Shown here one piece after another: positions 1-11,806 of a DNA stretch of 64,000 bases; position 1 is the first letter of the stretch, and every line of letters starts with the position of its first letter. The position numbers and the translations under genes are program-made. The notes under the pieces are model-generated. The model ran no database searches, was not told the origin of the DNA, and saw only the letters and a list, made by a program, of their open reading frames with translations. This stretch comes from Hemibagrus wyckioides (Eukaryota > Chordata > Actinopteri > Siluriformes > Bagridae): positions 3,232,917 through 3,296,916 of the forward strand of contig NC_080729.1 in assembly GCF_019097595.1 (NCBI RefSeq), in the 5' to 3' direction.

Positions 1-3000
1 ATATCCTGTTCTACGGAGGCTGTGGGTTCTCCATCATGCGCTGCATGAGTTTCGCTCTGGAGAACTGCGAGAAGAAGGATGGCCACTACAGCTTCATGGA
101 TTTGATCAAGTACAACTTCTACCTCCCTTTCTTCTTCTTCGGACCCATCATGACATTTGATCGATTCCATGCGCAGGCGAGTTCCTTATGTCTCACTGCT
201 AACACCTGAGGATTAAATTTATTGCTAATATTAAACACTAAAGTGCTACATAGTCAGTGAAATAGAGGATTATGTTATCCTGCTGAGGAAAGGGCCTAAT
301 GGAAGTAGTTGCTAAATCCAACAATAATGCGAGTGGAAAACTATCATCATTAAACTATAAAGCTCCCAAGATGATACATACATGAGAGTAAACCTCACCA
401 AAGTTCTTGTTATGGATTTTTATCTTTCCAACATACCTTGGTTTGCATATACAGTGGAACCTCGGCATACGAATGCCCTCCTTTCTGAATTTTGACCTTA
501 AGGATTGAAATTTTGCAAGGAATTTGCATCGGCATACGAAGCATACAAGCGAACCGAACCGAACCCTGGCTAAGTTGTGCGTACGTCCATGAGCTGTTCA
601 AAACTTGTTAGCGCCAGTGGAAAGCCACGCTAAGCCAACCGAAGCGAATTTTACAAATTTTTTCAGGCAGTGAAAGACGTTTTGAAAGAGTCAACGTTGC
701 CTTCATCATGCGTCAAAAGCTAGGTGATTTTCCGGGCGTTATTTCGTTGACAGATTGGTAGTGTGGGTGGTCTGTTCTATTTTTAACCCAAGCTTGGTGG
801 GATGACTTCCTGTGAGGACCCTTGACATTAAATGCTTGGCTTGGGTTAGTTCTTTGTGAGCAGCCGTACAGTTATTATCTGCATCTACATTATTTCTTAC
901 GGGAAAATTCGTTTTGCAATACAAATTTTCACCTTAAGAACTCGCCTCAAGAACTCGCCAAGGTTCCACTGTACTGTAAAAAGTCACTTTTTCTAAAGGT
1001 TTTGTATTGTCCATGCAGCAACAGATCCACACAAGCAAAAATCCAGACAAGATGATTGTCTCTGATGGTCACATATATGCTACATGTACATTAGGTGAAA
1101 GCTTAAGTGGAAAATAACAGGATGTTGTTTTATTTTCAGGCCAACAACCCTAACCTGATTCGTAAAGATCGAGAGATGTGGAACATCACCATCCACGCTT
1201 TGGTGCACCTTGGAGCCATTTTGGTGGTGGACGTGTTCTTTCATTTCCTTTATATTTTGACTATCCCAAGTGACATGAAGCTGGTGAAAGACTTGTCTGA
1301 TTGGTCATTAGGTCAGTTTCGACTTCCTAATATAACATAACACAGTCATCAGAAGATATTGGATATATGCGACAAAACTGAATGAAGCATCCTGAATTAT
1401 CAGGAATTATCTTGAATAGTCCACAACAAAGACTAGATTTGCCATAGACCCATTTTTGACATTAGTAAAAGGTAGAGCAAAAGAAATGAAAGAAAATAAA
1501 AATAAGAGTTTAGAATAAAAGAATTCGGGTCTGGTAATTAAAAATTAGCAGCTTTTTCCATTTTTTGATCAACCATAGTGATGAAATTATACCTGGAAAT
1601 TAGAGGATATGGGTTTTTTGTTTTTCTTGATGGCTACTTTTTCTGAAAAAGCTAAAAAGCACACTTTTCAGGTGTCTCCTGAATCACCTGTATACAATAA
1701 ACTCAAAATACAGCTAAACAGTAGTTATTCACACCTCAGTGGGCGTGTCTGGGGTGGAGCCAGATTAGTCAAGACTGACAAAAACCTGCCAAGGCTAGCT
1801 GTACACACCGCAAATCAAATTCCTTTAAGTAGAACTTTTCCAGAAGTTTCATGCATCGACACGGACGGTGTTTTGTCTCCCTTCCAGCTGGCTTGGCGTA
1901 CTCGAACCTGGTGTACGACTGGGTGAAGTCAGCCGTCATGTTTGGCGTTATCAACACCGTGTCTCAGCTAGACCATTTGGATCCACCCCAACCGCCTAAG
2001 TGTATCACCATGCTGTATGTCTTCGCCGAAACGTAAGTTTAGATACGCTACATGTACTTTGACACAGAATTAAAAAAAAAATTCTATTCAACTCATAAAA
2101 TTTTGTTTTAACTTTCCAGGCACTTTGACAGAGGCATCAACGACTGGCTGTGCAAGTGAGTGAAAATTCCCACTCGTGTGAAATGCTATAACAAAGCTAA
2201 CAGATATCTTATCATATAAATATACAGAATATATAGAAACAAATGTTCAGAATGGAAAAAGGGCTTATAACTTTACGCTGTGAGCTACAAGTCTTCCTTT
2301 TGTTTACAATCAAGGTATGTGTACGACTACATTGGTGGAAATCACGATGGAATCTTCAAGGAGCTGGTGGCTACGATCTGCACCTTTAGCATCACTACTC
2401 TGTGGCTTGGACCTTGCGAACTGGTGTACATTTGGTCCTTCTTCAACTGCTTCGGCCTGAACTTTGAACTGTGGGTGGCTAAGCTCTTCTCCCTGCCTCC
2501 TTTGTCTACCATTGAGGTATGACTGTCAATCACCTGTCAATCAAAATTCAGTTCTTTACACAATGATGAGGCACAGCAGTAGTTTTGGATTATAAGGAAC
2601 ATTACTGGACATGCAAACACACCTCATAGGAACATAATAAAAAGGCAGGGCACTGTGATAGATCCTGTAGTAGATTATTTCCCTTTTATAACATGCGCTG
2701 AAATGTTTTATTGCGCTTATACATTTGTTTATTACGTTATAGCAGCATAATTATTCCATCATTCTCTCCGAAGCATTTCTTTTTCTCTCTTGAAGATCAA
2801 AAATTAATGAAGACTTTCACATGGTGGAAAACCTAAAGTTACAGCTTCAAAGTGTGAAACCAAAAATGTCCTCATGGAAAACTTCACCATTACGAAAATT
2901 AAACCTGTTATAAAATATTTTGGGTAAATGTTGTGTCTGATGTTTAAGGCTTTGTGTAAGTTGTTACTACAGAAACAGCCTTCATTATAGAAAATCTTCT

Positions 3001-3777
3001 GACCAATCAGAATCCACGATTCAACAGTGTTGTGTCTATAAATTTGTTTTAATGCAGTTAAACTCAACATTATCTTCTTGTTGGGATTTTGTATAGGGTC
3101 TTATGTCTGAGGCAATGTCACGGCGTATCCGAGGGCTGTTCAACGCTGTTAACTTCTGGCAAATCGTCCTGTATAACGTCCTCGCACTGAACAGCCTGGA
3201 TTTTGCCAAGCTGGTGGCTAAGAGACTGTTGTTCAAGGGTAAGTCACATTTTAACATACTGTAGTATTATAATAATACAGAAATATTTCTAGCATAGTCC
3301 AGTGTAGTACAAGTGTCATGCTAAGTCGATACTTTTAGCCGAAAATGAAATACTCCATTCTCTGAATAGTGTTGATTAGAGGACGGGTTTTTGTTTGTAT
3401 TTTAGTGTGAACTGAAGCTGTTAAGCTTGTAGCTATCAAAGTCACGCAAAATCTGTCTTACCTAACAAACTGGGTTCAAAACATGTGAATTTACAACTTA
3501 TTACGTTTGTGTAATAACAATTGTTATAAACAGTGAAAAAAATAAAATTCCTTCATGAATAGGCTGAAAGGTGATCTGTTGCAAAATAGTGAACAGAACA
3601 TGACGATCCTTTTCTAAAATCTGCCCTGTTTGCTGTTGTTTCTCCTCCTCAGGCTTCCCCGTGTCCACTCTCTCAGTGCTGTTAGTGACCTACTGCGGAA
3701 TACAGCTGATTAAAGAGCGCGAGCGAAAACTGGCCCTGCTCGAAGAACCCGAGCCGAGCAAACCCAAAACCGATTAG
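1..3777 (+). CDS. hhatl: Hedgehog acyltransferase-like protein (MBOAT family), 3' part, 7 exons
   Basis: Exons are 1-176, 1140-1311, 1888-2032, 2120-2155, 2315-2516, 3097-3238 and 3653-3777 (stop TAG 3775-3777). All phases join into 331 residues. The human protein is about 504 residues, so roughly the N-terminal third lies upstream of the window. The peptide follows vertebrate HHATL closely, including [55 protein letters not shown] and [20 protein letters not shown] is a multi-membrane-spanning ER protein of striated muscle, reported to oppose hedgehog palmitoylation. Where active HHAT has a Trp-His-Gly-Gly motif, this protein reads Trp-Leu-Gly-Pro (Leu codon 2406-2408), so the MBOAT catalytic histidine is absent, as in other HHATL proteins. 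The first visible intron has a GC donor (177-178); the others are GT-AG. The tail is charged and lysine-rich. An ATTAAA poly(A)-type signal lies near 4054. Confidence 0.93.
177..1139 (+). other. hhatl intron with GC-AG splice sites
   Basis: The exon ends in CAG and the intron begins GCGAGT at 177-182; the acceptor TTTTCAG ends at 1139. Shifting the junction does not give a GT donor in the required phase, and the joined protein (RFHAQ then [10 protein letters not shown]) is collinear with HHATL. GC-AG introns are a known minor class. Most of the intron is a TA-flanked MITE (452-971). Confidence 0.75.
452..971. mobile_element. Pogo/Tigger-like MITE, copy 1
   Basis: A 520-bp element begins CAGTGGAACCTCGGCATACG and ends AGGTTCCACTG. 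It is flanked on both sides by TA (450-451 and 972-973), as expected for a Tc1/mariner/pogo-type target duplication. The interior shares long stretches with the copy at 51763-52411, in opposite orientation. It has no credible transposase, so it is non-autonomous. It lies in an hhatl intron. Confidence 0.75.
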
Positions 3778-4285
3778 ACGAGCCGACAGCGCCGTTTTGC
3801 CGTATCCGAGCTTCTCATACCAAAACCCAAGCAGCTCCCGTTACCATGGTTACTGCTCGAAACAAGCCTGTTTAATAAGCACAGGGTGTTTTTTTTTAAC
3901 TGTGAATAGGCCTTAAGTGCACTTGCTGTACAAGTTCTCAGAGACTGCTGCGTGTGAACCAAGTGCATTTTTTTATTCATTTTAATGAAATCTATTATGG
4001 ATTTTCTGGAGAATGGGCTTGCCAAATATTTTATGCAGATATAATATATTGAATTAAAGATGGAAAAAATCTTTACGAATCTGTGTTTGTTGTCTGTTGT
4101 TGTTCTGACCATCATGAAATATGGCTCAATCTCTTCAAATCTGTTAACCCTCGTTCAAGTGTTTGCTGAAGACACAAATATATTCATTATATAAAAATAT
4201 TCAATATATTCACACAAATTCTTTCATAAGAACCATGCCCTACATAATCAGATATAAACCTGAAACTCTTGACTAGTTACTGATT

Positions 4286-4312
4286 TGTGTGTGTGTGTGT
4301 GTGTGTGTGTGA
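4286..4312. repeat. (GT)n microsatellite
   Basis: Uninterrupted GT dinucleotides downstream of hhatl. Confidence 0.9.
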
Positions 4313-4550
4313 TATTTATAAGCTGTGTGATAAATATTCTATATCTGATATTCAGTCCACTTCATCTAACATTCATTTGAACAAAAAGGATTCATGCTAA
4401 AAAGTGAAGGAACCTTCTGTAGAAACCTTCATCAAAGAATTGTCCTTCTCAATTAAAATTCCTTGTAGAAACCACACAAAGAACTCTTAAGGAACCCTTT
4501 TAAGATGGCATAACAAGGTTCCACAGTTCATATACTGATGTCCAACCTAG

Positions 4551-4692
4551 CTTTCTCTGCTCTAGCACCACAAGGTGATGGACTGGTATCCCATCCAAGG
4601 TGTATTCCTGCCACATGGCCAGTGTTCCTGGGATTATCTACCATGACCCAGACTGGGATAAAGCTCTTACTGAAGATGAATGATTGAGTAGT
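4551..4692. repeat. Dispersed fish repeat
   Basis: Contains phrases such as GATGGACTGGTATCCCATCC, CAGTGTTCCTGGGAT and GATAAAGCTCTTACTGAAGA, typical of a short interspersed repeat common in teleosts. A related, more decayed copy is at 60219-60335. The exact family was not assigned. Confidence 0.5.
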
Positions 4693-5086
4693 CGAGTTGT
4701 GAAAATGCTCTGAAGACACCATATCATGAAAAGGAGACCAGAAAAATGAATGTAGTTACAGAAAGAGTTAAAAATATCAACATTATGGAAGGAAGAATGG
4801 ATGGTAGAAAATTGTCCTGGAGCCTCCTGGGTTGGATTGGGAAACAAGTAAATAATAAAAAAAATTCAGGGAGGACATATACACTCTCATATGTTCCATT
4901 ATATAAGTGATTTCCATTCAAACTCATGTCCCTGAGTATTTCTTCCTTGGTATGGTCGACTTCACCAACATGTCAGCTGTTGGAATGAGCCTTCTGGTCA
5001 AGATGGTGGCAGTAAAGGGGGAGGGAAGATAACGTTGTCTCAAATGTCAGGCCCTCCAAATGTGAGTCCTGTGGCTTTACTCAGGG

Positions 5087-5231
5087 CTAAAATTAAACAC
5101 ACCTGATAGCCAGTGGCAGCTGAGTGGCAAAGCTACACTACACCAGCCTCTATTTCTCTCTCACAGTGTCACACTGTTAATCCGACCAGTCCAGCAGTGG
5201 GAAAGGAGCCGGACACCCTCCTACTTAAATA
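5087..5231 (+). promoter_or_regulatory. Putative muscle-type klhl40 promoter motifs
   Basis: CTAAAATTAA (5087-5096) fits the MEF2 consensus YTAWWWWTAR exactly. CAGCTG (5117-5122) is a myogenic E-box. TTAAATA (5225-5231) could serve as a TATA-like box 34 bp before the start codon, implying a very short 5' UTR. The sites are seen directly; their use is inferred from the known striated-muscle expression of KLHL40. Short motifs like these also occur by chance. Confidence 0.4.
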
Positions 5232-5264
5232 CCACGCTAACGGTGCCCACGAAACCTTGACAAG

Positions 5265-8200
5265 ATGGCCGCCGTGCCAGTGGACCCAGAGACAGAGCCA
5301 CGTATGTACCAGCAGTCGCTTCTTCTGGGTGGCCTCTGTGAACTTCTCGAGAATGACAAGTTTGTGGACTGTGTCCTGAAGATTAAGGATCAGGACTTCC
5401 CTTGCCATAAGCTGGTGCTGGCTGCCAGCAGCCCTTACTTTAAGGCCATGTTTCTGTCTGACATGGAGGAGAGCAAAAAACGAGAAGTAATCCTGAAGGA
5501 TGTGGAACCAGGCATCATGGGGATGATCCTGAGGTACATCTATACCTGTAACATCGACCTGACTGAGCAGAACGTCCAGGATATCTTCATAGCGGCAAAC
5601 ATGTACCAGATCCCTTCCATCTTTAGCGTATGTGTATCCTACCTGGAGCATAAGATGGTCCTGAGCAATTGTCTAGCCATCTTCAGGCTCGGACTACTGC
5701 TGGAATGTCCGAGACTGGCAGCAAAGGCTCGGGACTACATTTGCGAACGTTTTGAGGTCATCATCCGTGACCAGGACTTCCACCAGCTGGGACCTGGAGA
5801 ACTGGCTGCCATTATCACATGTGATTCCCTTAATGTGGAAAAGGAAGAGAAGGTGTTTGAAGCTCTAATGCAATGGGTCCAGTATGATCAGGTTGAAAGG
5901 CTGAAGGATCTCCCAGAACTTCTACACTGTATACGATTTCGTCTGATGCCAGCTGCTTATTTTAAGGAGAAAGTAGAGGGGCATCGATTGATCAAAACCA
6001 ACCAGGAGATCAAGAAAGATCTGCAGCTTATCAAGGATGCACAAAAGGGACTGCTGCCCAAAGTCAGCAGGCCATCAGGCAAGAAGGCAGGAGCTGCAAA
6101 AGGTGATGATGAAGATGAGGATGAAAATGATGAGAATCTGCTTCCTGGGATCTTAAATAATAATCTACGCTTTGGGATGTTTCTAACAGACTTTATATTA
6201 CTGATTAGCGACACAGGGACGGTTGCCTACGACCCTGCTGAAAATGAATGCTACTTAGCTTCCACATCTACTGAGATACCAAAAAATCACTGCAGCTTGG
6301 TGACCAAAGAGAATCAGATCTTTGTGGCTGGAGGACTCATTTATAACGAGCAAAACACAGAGGAACCGTTCACTTCTTACTTCCTACAGGTAACATTTCA
6401 GAAAACCGATCATTCATGTGATCTTATATTGGTGTTATTTTTTTGCTTAGTTGCTTTGTATAGTCACTAAATTCGTCTGCATTACAAATGCATGCAGTAT
6501 GTCACGCATCACGAAGCCTGTGATTCATCAAGCTATCAAAACAGCTGTTCGTGCTACAATGCTCATGAATCATTTTGCCTATTTTATACACCGACTTCTC
6601 TGATCCTATTATGACATCATGAACTTTGTGAGCCTTAACTGTTTTCCCCATCTCGGCGATTTAGCCGATCATGTGAACAATTTAAGCAAAGAATAGCGCT
6701 AGCTCATTTGTATGCTGGATGTTCTTCCACTTCTCTCTCTGCCAGTTTGACCCCGTAAGCACTGAATGGCTCGGGATGCCCTCTCTGCCAACCCCCCGCT
6801 GCCTCTTTGGGCTCACTGAAGCCCAGAATGCCATCTACATCGTAGGTGGAAAAGAGCTGAAAGAGGGAGAGCATGCTTTAGACACTGTCATGATCTACGA
6901 CCGACAGTGAGTACAGCCGAGGATTCGTTTAGAAGGTTCATAAAATGTTTGTTATTAATGTGTATATTATCATTTCTATAGTTTCAATAGCAAATAGGGA
7001 CTTGAATAATGTACAAAATTGGGTAATTATAGATAGGGCGAGTTGCCAGATACCACTTTTAGTAGTTTTGGAAGGAAGGAGTCTCCAACGTCAGTGTGCG
7101 GATGTAGAGGGAACAACAATTGTGCAATATTATAACTGATAACAGGAACTAGCTTGTTTTTTTGGGAACGTGCCACCAGATTATGAAAAACATCAGTCAT
7201 GTTTTATTGCCAGTAGTAACTTTGTGAGCTCCAGCCTCGTGGCACTTGATTTTTGATTTTGAATTACATGTTAAAATGTAATTATACTATAATTAAATAT
7301 AATTATAGTTATGGTGCCGTGCATGCTGTCTGTTTTCAATGTAATATTTGACTACAAGCATTAAGAGGCCTGTGAACAGGAAATACAGATATTTCATTCT
7401 CCTACACCTGAATTAAAAGCTGTTCTTAAGCCAGGACATAAATATGTTCTCCTCAGCTGCAATAAAAACCTCTGTGTGTTTGTTTCTCTTCACATAGATC
7501 TTTCAAATGGGGCGAATCAGACCCGCTCCCGTATTCAGTCTACGGCCATGGGACCGTCTCACATAACGGCCTCGTTTACGTCCTGGGTGGAAAATCAGAG
7601 AGCAAGTATGAACTAGCTAAAGAAACACAGTGATATTATGTTAGAAAATCCTTTAGCCATCTATCATGACCACAGATTCGGGGTCTATGTTATATAACAG
7701 GAAGTGCCTGAGGAGAATGTGCGTCTACAACCCCATGAAGTTTGAGTGGAAGGAGCTGGCGCCTATGCAAACCGCTCGGTCCCTGTTCGGTGTCGCCGTC
7801 CACAAGAACAAAATCTATGTGGTGACCGGAGTCACTGATGACGGTCTAACCAGCAAATCCGAAGTTTATGACATCGCTAAAAACACGTGAGGTTTATCAC
7901 ACGCTCATCTCAAACCAGACTTTTCTCCTTTACATCTCGCAGTGAGCTTCCTGATCTTAATCTTCTCAAGCCTGAATTTTAAGCCAAATCTGGAACAAAG
8001 GGGTGGATGTTGATCCCACCTTTTTTACAGAACTTTTCTAAAGTGGCAGAGGTTAGATGGAGCTGATGCCATCACTGCCATCTACTGGGCTGGGGTGGAG
8101 GTGCAGGTTATGTTTCAGGGCATTTTCTAGAAACTAAACGCCCCATACATATGTTCTAGATCCAGACAGAACACCTAGATTTTCTTAGTACTTTATATAC

Positions 8201-9940
8201 CTAGATTCTCAGTGCCACAGTTTTCTAATGCTAATCATAACATGTGTTACGCTAAATCCCAGCTCCACCCCAAGACCTACTGTTTGATTTTTTATTGAAT
8301 ACAGTATTTAAAAATTTTTACATTTATTTTATAGTTAAAAACACAACAATTACTCATTGTGATGGACGAAAAGTTAACCCAAGCTAGTTGTTAGGCAGCC
8401 GGACAGTTAGTCATGCAGTTACAGCAAATATAGCTACAACTAATATGCTAATCAACAGATCTGTTAACTTAAAACCTACAAACATAATGTATACACCACA
8501 ATCAAACTTAATCATAGATTTATATAGCTATAAGCCTTATTAATCCTTAGTAATATTAATAATATAGCTAGCTAGCTAGTTCCCATGCTAGCTCTGTTGA
8601 TGTGTGTAGAATGAAATATTTAAAAGGTTAAAATATGTCTTATATACCGGATTTCCAAATCATCGGCTAATTATCAAGACCTGGGCGAGTTTAAACAAAA
8701 GTCAGTATTACAGTAAGAGTAGATTGTGTTGTGGCTCTATGTTCTGTTCACACTGTCAAATGGAAATTATGATGATTTTTAAAAGCAGGGTTAAAAACTA
8801 AAAGAAGCTCTGTTCTGTGATCCAGGTGGTCCGAGTTTGAGGACTTCCCCCAGGAGAGAAGCTCTCTGAACCTGACCTCGCTAGCTGGCTGTCTGTACGC
8901 TGTGGGAGGCTTCGCCATGATGCCCAACGACACCACAGAGAAGCTGGAACCCACTGAGATGAACGATATCTGGAGGTGAGTGTTGTATAATATTAGAAGC
9001 TGCTGGACCCCTCGATTTTTAAAATAAATATCCACTTTATTATATTTTGGTGAAAACTTTTATATCGCAGGCAGCTACACAGGGGAACCTTGTGTGAAAA
9101 GAATAGAAACTTTTTTTTAAATGTTCATTTTGTCTTTTTGTTAGTGTGAATCTTACTTGGCTGATGATACAATATATTCCCAAAAGTTTTGGGACACCCC
9201 TCCAAATCATTGAACTCGTGTTGTTTTTCTTGCTCGGCCCCTTAATTCCATAGAAAGGAACTCTTAATGCATTAGCATACCAAGACATTCTGGACAATTT
9301 CATGCTCCCAACTTTGTCCTTTGTCCACAGAATCCTGACCTCAACGCGACAGAACACCTTCAGGATAAATTAGAGCAGAGACTGTGAGCCAGACCTTCTC
9401 GTCCAACATCAGTGCCTGACCTCACAAATATACTTCTAGAGGAACGGTCAAAAATTCCCATAAACACATCCGCTCTAATTCATCCCAAAGGTGTTCTGTG
9501 GGGTTGAGGTCAGGACTCTGTGAAGGCCAGTCAAGTTCCTCCACACCAAACTCACTCATCCATGTCTTTATGGACCTTGCTTTGGTCACCGGTGTGCAGT
9601 CATGTTGGAACAGGAAGGGGTCATCCCCAAACTGTTCCCACAAAGCTGGGAGCATGAAATTGTCCAAAATGTCTTGGTATGAAGCTGAAGCATTAAGAGT
9701 TCCTTTCACTGGAACTAAGGGGCTGAGCCCAACCCCTGAAAAACAACACCTGAATACAATGATTCGGACGGGTGTCCCAAAACGTTTGGCAATATAGTGT
9801 ACTAATCCTGATCTCCTGGATCTTACAGGTTTGACGAGGAGGAGAACTGCTGGTCTGGTATGCTACGGGAGATTCGCTACGCTTCAGGTGCCTCAGTGTT
9901 AGGAGTACGCCTCAACACTTTACGACTCACCAAGATGTAA
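5265..9940 (+). CDS. klhl40: Kelch-like protein 40 (BTB-BACK-Kelch), complete, 6 exons
   Basis: Coding exons are 5265-6389, 6746-6906, 7498-7605, 7701-7886, 8826-8975 and 9829-9940. All introns are GT-AG and the protein is 613 residues (human KLHL40 is 621). The first exon carries the BTB domain (about residues 33-130), the BACK domain (about 135-240) and an acidic Asp/Glu linker near 279-290. The later exons encode Kelch blades, seen as [30 protein letters not shown] and YAVGGFA. The stretch [17 protein letters not shown] and the C terminus LTKM are strongly KLHL40-like. KLHL40 is a sarcomere-associated CUL3 adaptor that stabilises nebulin and leiomodin-3; loss causes nemaline myopathy in humans. 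The gene lies head-to-tail behind hhatl, as its human homologue does. The final intron contains a foldback Tc1 derivative. Which teleost paralogue (a or b) this is cannot be told. Confidence 0.95.
9168..9800. mobile_element. Foldback Tc1-like derivative in the last klhl40 intron
   Basis: Both outer ends are the same terminus in opposite orientation: ...CCCAAAAGTTTTGGGACAC on the left, GGGTGTCCCAAAACGTTTGG on the right. Both halves carry the transposase C-terminal region, for example the segment around [13 protein letters not shown] in the right half on the minus strand. The halves meet near 9470-9480. The other terminus of the family, with its CATGAATGTAATATGGAGTT region, is missing, so this is an inverted dimer rather than a normal copy. 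Confidence 0.75.
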
Positions 9941-10939
9941 TCGTCAAGCCCACGACACATATCGCACATGAAGCTTAGCGTGTGATGAGCACTGGAACTG
10001 TTAGCGGACTGTTGACACAATCGACTATACCTGCATGATGTTTGTTTGTTTTTTTTCTCATGGAAGATGTATGAGTGTAAAAACTGGACAGCAGGTGGCG
10101 CCAAAAGAAACGGACCATTTTTTTTTTCCATTCAAGACGTGAAATGCAGAAAGGTGTGATGTGATTTCTACACGTTTGAATTAAAGACATCTTTATTAGA
10201 GAGTTATGCTGGATTGGATTTTGAGTAGTATATGCTTTCCAACATCGCAAAACCGCCATGTCATCCATAAAACGTACGAGGTAACATGGACGCCATTGAC
10301 GTCATTATAGCATGTTTAAACAAAGAGAAAACAAACAGAACAGGACAGAATGATAGAGCGTTCGGTGAAAACACAGAAGTATGAACAAAAAGGAACTCTC
10401 TTTTGGCTTTCACAGACACAACAGTACAGCAGAGAGAATGGGAAAATACAGACCAGGGTTAATTACACTCGATAGAAGGTCCTCTTTCAATGCACGCCAC
10501 GTACAAACGGTATATCAGACACGCTGGTATCAATAGAAACACTGAAATCCTTTCCATTTGAAATAATCATAAAATGACAAATCTTCATATTAAAGGAAGG
10601 AATAAGGATTGTAGTTTCTGGACTATAACCATACTGTAACATCGTATGTAGAACATCCTGAAGTGTTTTATAGTGTTTTTATCAGTTTAGAGTTATCTTT
10701 AACATTGAAACAAGTTAATTTCTATCTTCACTTATGTTATAGCAGCACTCATTTCCCTCACTAATCTCTCTCTGAAAGTTAATACAATAAAAACTAGCTT
10801 GTCTTACTGTGTTACTAGAAACTGCTGCTGGAACTTTTTACCTCTGATTGTTACAAAGGGCTGACACTGGAGACTCCTTTCATGACTGGAGTCTCCAGTG
10901 TTGTCTATATAACTTTATTCATCATATAAATGATTGCAT

Positions 10940-10968
10940 CTCTCTCTCTCTCTCTCTCCCTCTCTCAG
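10940..10968. repeat. (TC)n microsatellite
   Basis: TC dinucleotides with one CCC interruption, downstream of klhl40. Confidence 0.9.
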
Positions 10969-11336
10969 TATGTACTGTTAATTCATTGAAACGTAACATC
11001 CTTCAAATTCAGCAACATCCTAATGATTTCTGCCACACAGTTCTCCAAAATACAATCCTTTATTTGTCGCATAAACATTCCAGCGCAGTTCTTCGCATAT
11101 CCCAACTATGGAATACAGCGCCCCTGGAGAAGTGAAGGTTAACAGTGGCAGCTTGGCAGTGCTGGGGCTTGTCACCACTCATTAGTTTTCATATATAGGA
11201 CAGTAACACTCCATTAATTAACAGTACATACTGCATTGGTTCACATAGGAACAACCCATGAACTTTAGTGTTAATAAACTAGAAGCATCTGGTGTTCATC
11301 AAGGAGCTGACCGCATGTTCTTTATTTATAATCATT

Positions 11337-11806
11337 CATAGAACCTCGGAGTACGAACGTAATTTGTTCCTAAATTCTGGTCGCGACCCTGTTTGATCGT
11401 AGGCCGATCTATTTTTTCCCATAGAAATACATGTAAATAGAATTAATCACTACGAACCATATGTAACGTTTTATTAAGTTTGATGGTTATTTATCTTTAT
11501 CACCTTCTTCCCACCATCACTACCACTCTGCACCCCCTTACGGGCCGTGATGGAATTATTTTGGATAGTATAATACGAATAAATTCGATAACGTTCACAG
11601 CTAGTATGTACACGTAAGATCACGACCGAAGTCTGATTAAAACTGACGCTGTATGACGCATTGTGCATTTGTTTACCTGATAGCGTCGGCTTGGGATGGC
11701 GGTTCCCGGGTTGTACTCGGAAAAAATGGCCGTAAGTAGAAGCGGATTTTTTTGCGGAACCCGATTTATACGTATTTGGGGATGTTCGTGCTCCGAGGTT
11801 CTACTG
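11337..11806. mobile_element. Pogo/Tigger-like MITE, second subfamily
   Basis: The left end reads TAGAACCTCGGAGTACGAA and the right end TTCGTGCTCCGAGGTTCTACTG followed by TA. These are inverted repeats related to, but distinct from, the CAGTGGAACCTCGGCATACG family elsewhere in the window. The outermost bases of the left end are degraded. No transposase is present. Confidence 0.65.

Larger units (their letters stand above)
3778..5264. other. hhatl-klhl40 intergenic spacer
   Basis: The first ~300 bp are the hhatl 3' UTR. The rest holds a (GT)n run at 4286-4312, a dispersed repeat at 4551-4692 and, close to klhl40, a small cluster of muscle-type promoter motifs. No other coding signal was seen; the short open frames here show no conserved motif. 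Confidence 0.6.

Noticed and set aside
739..1055. Short open frames in the hhatl intron, one also seen near 51910-52137
   Set aside because: The shared peptide comes from the MITE interior; no transposase motif, no start context, too short.
5169..5651. 160-codon minus-strand open frame
   Set aside because: Antisense of klhl40 exon 1.
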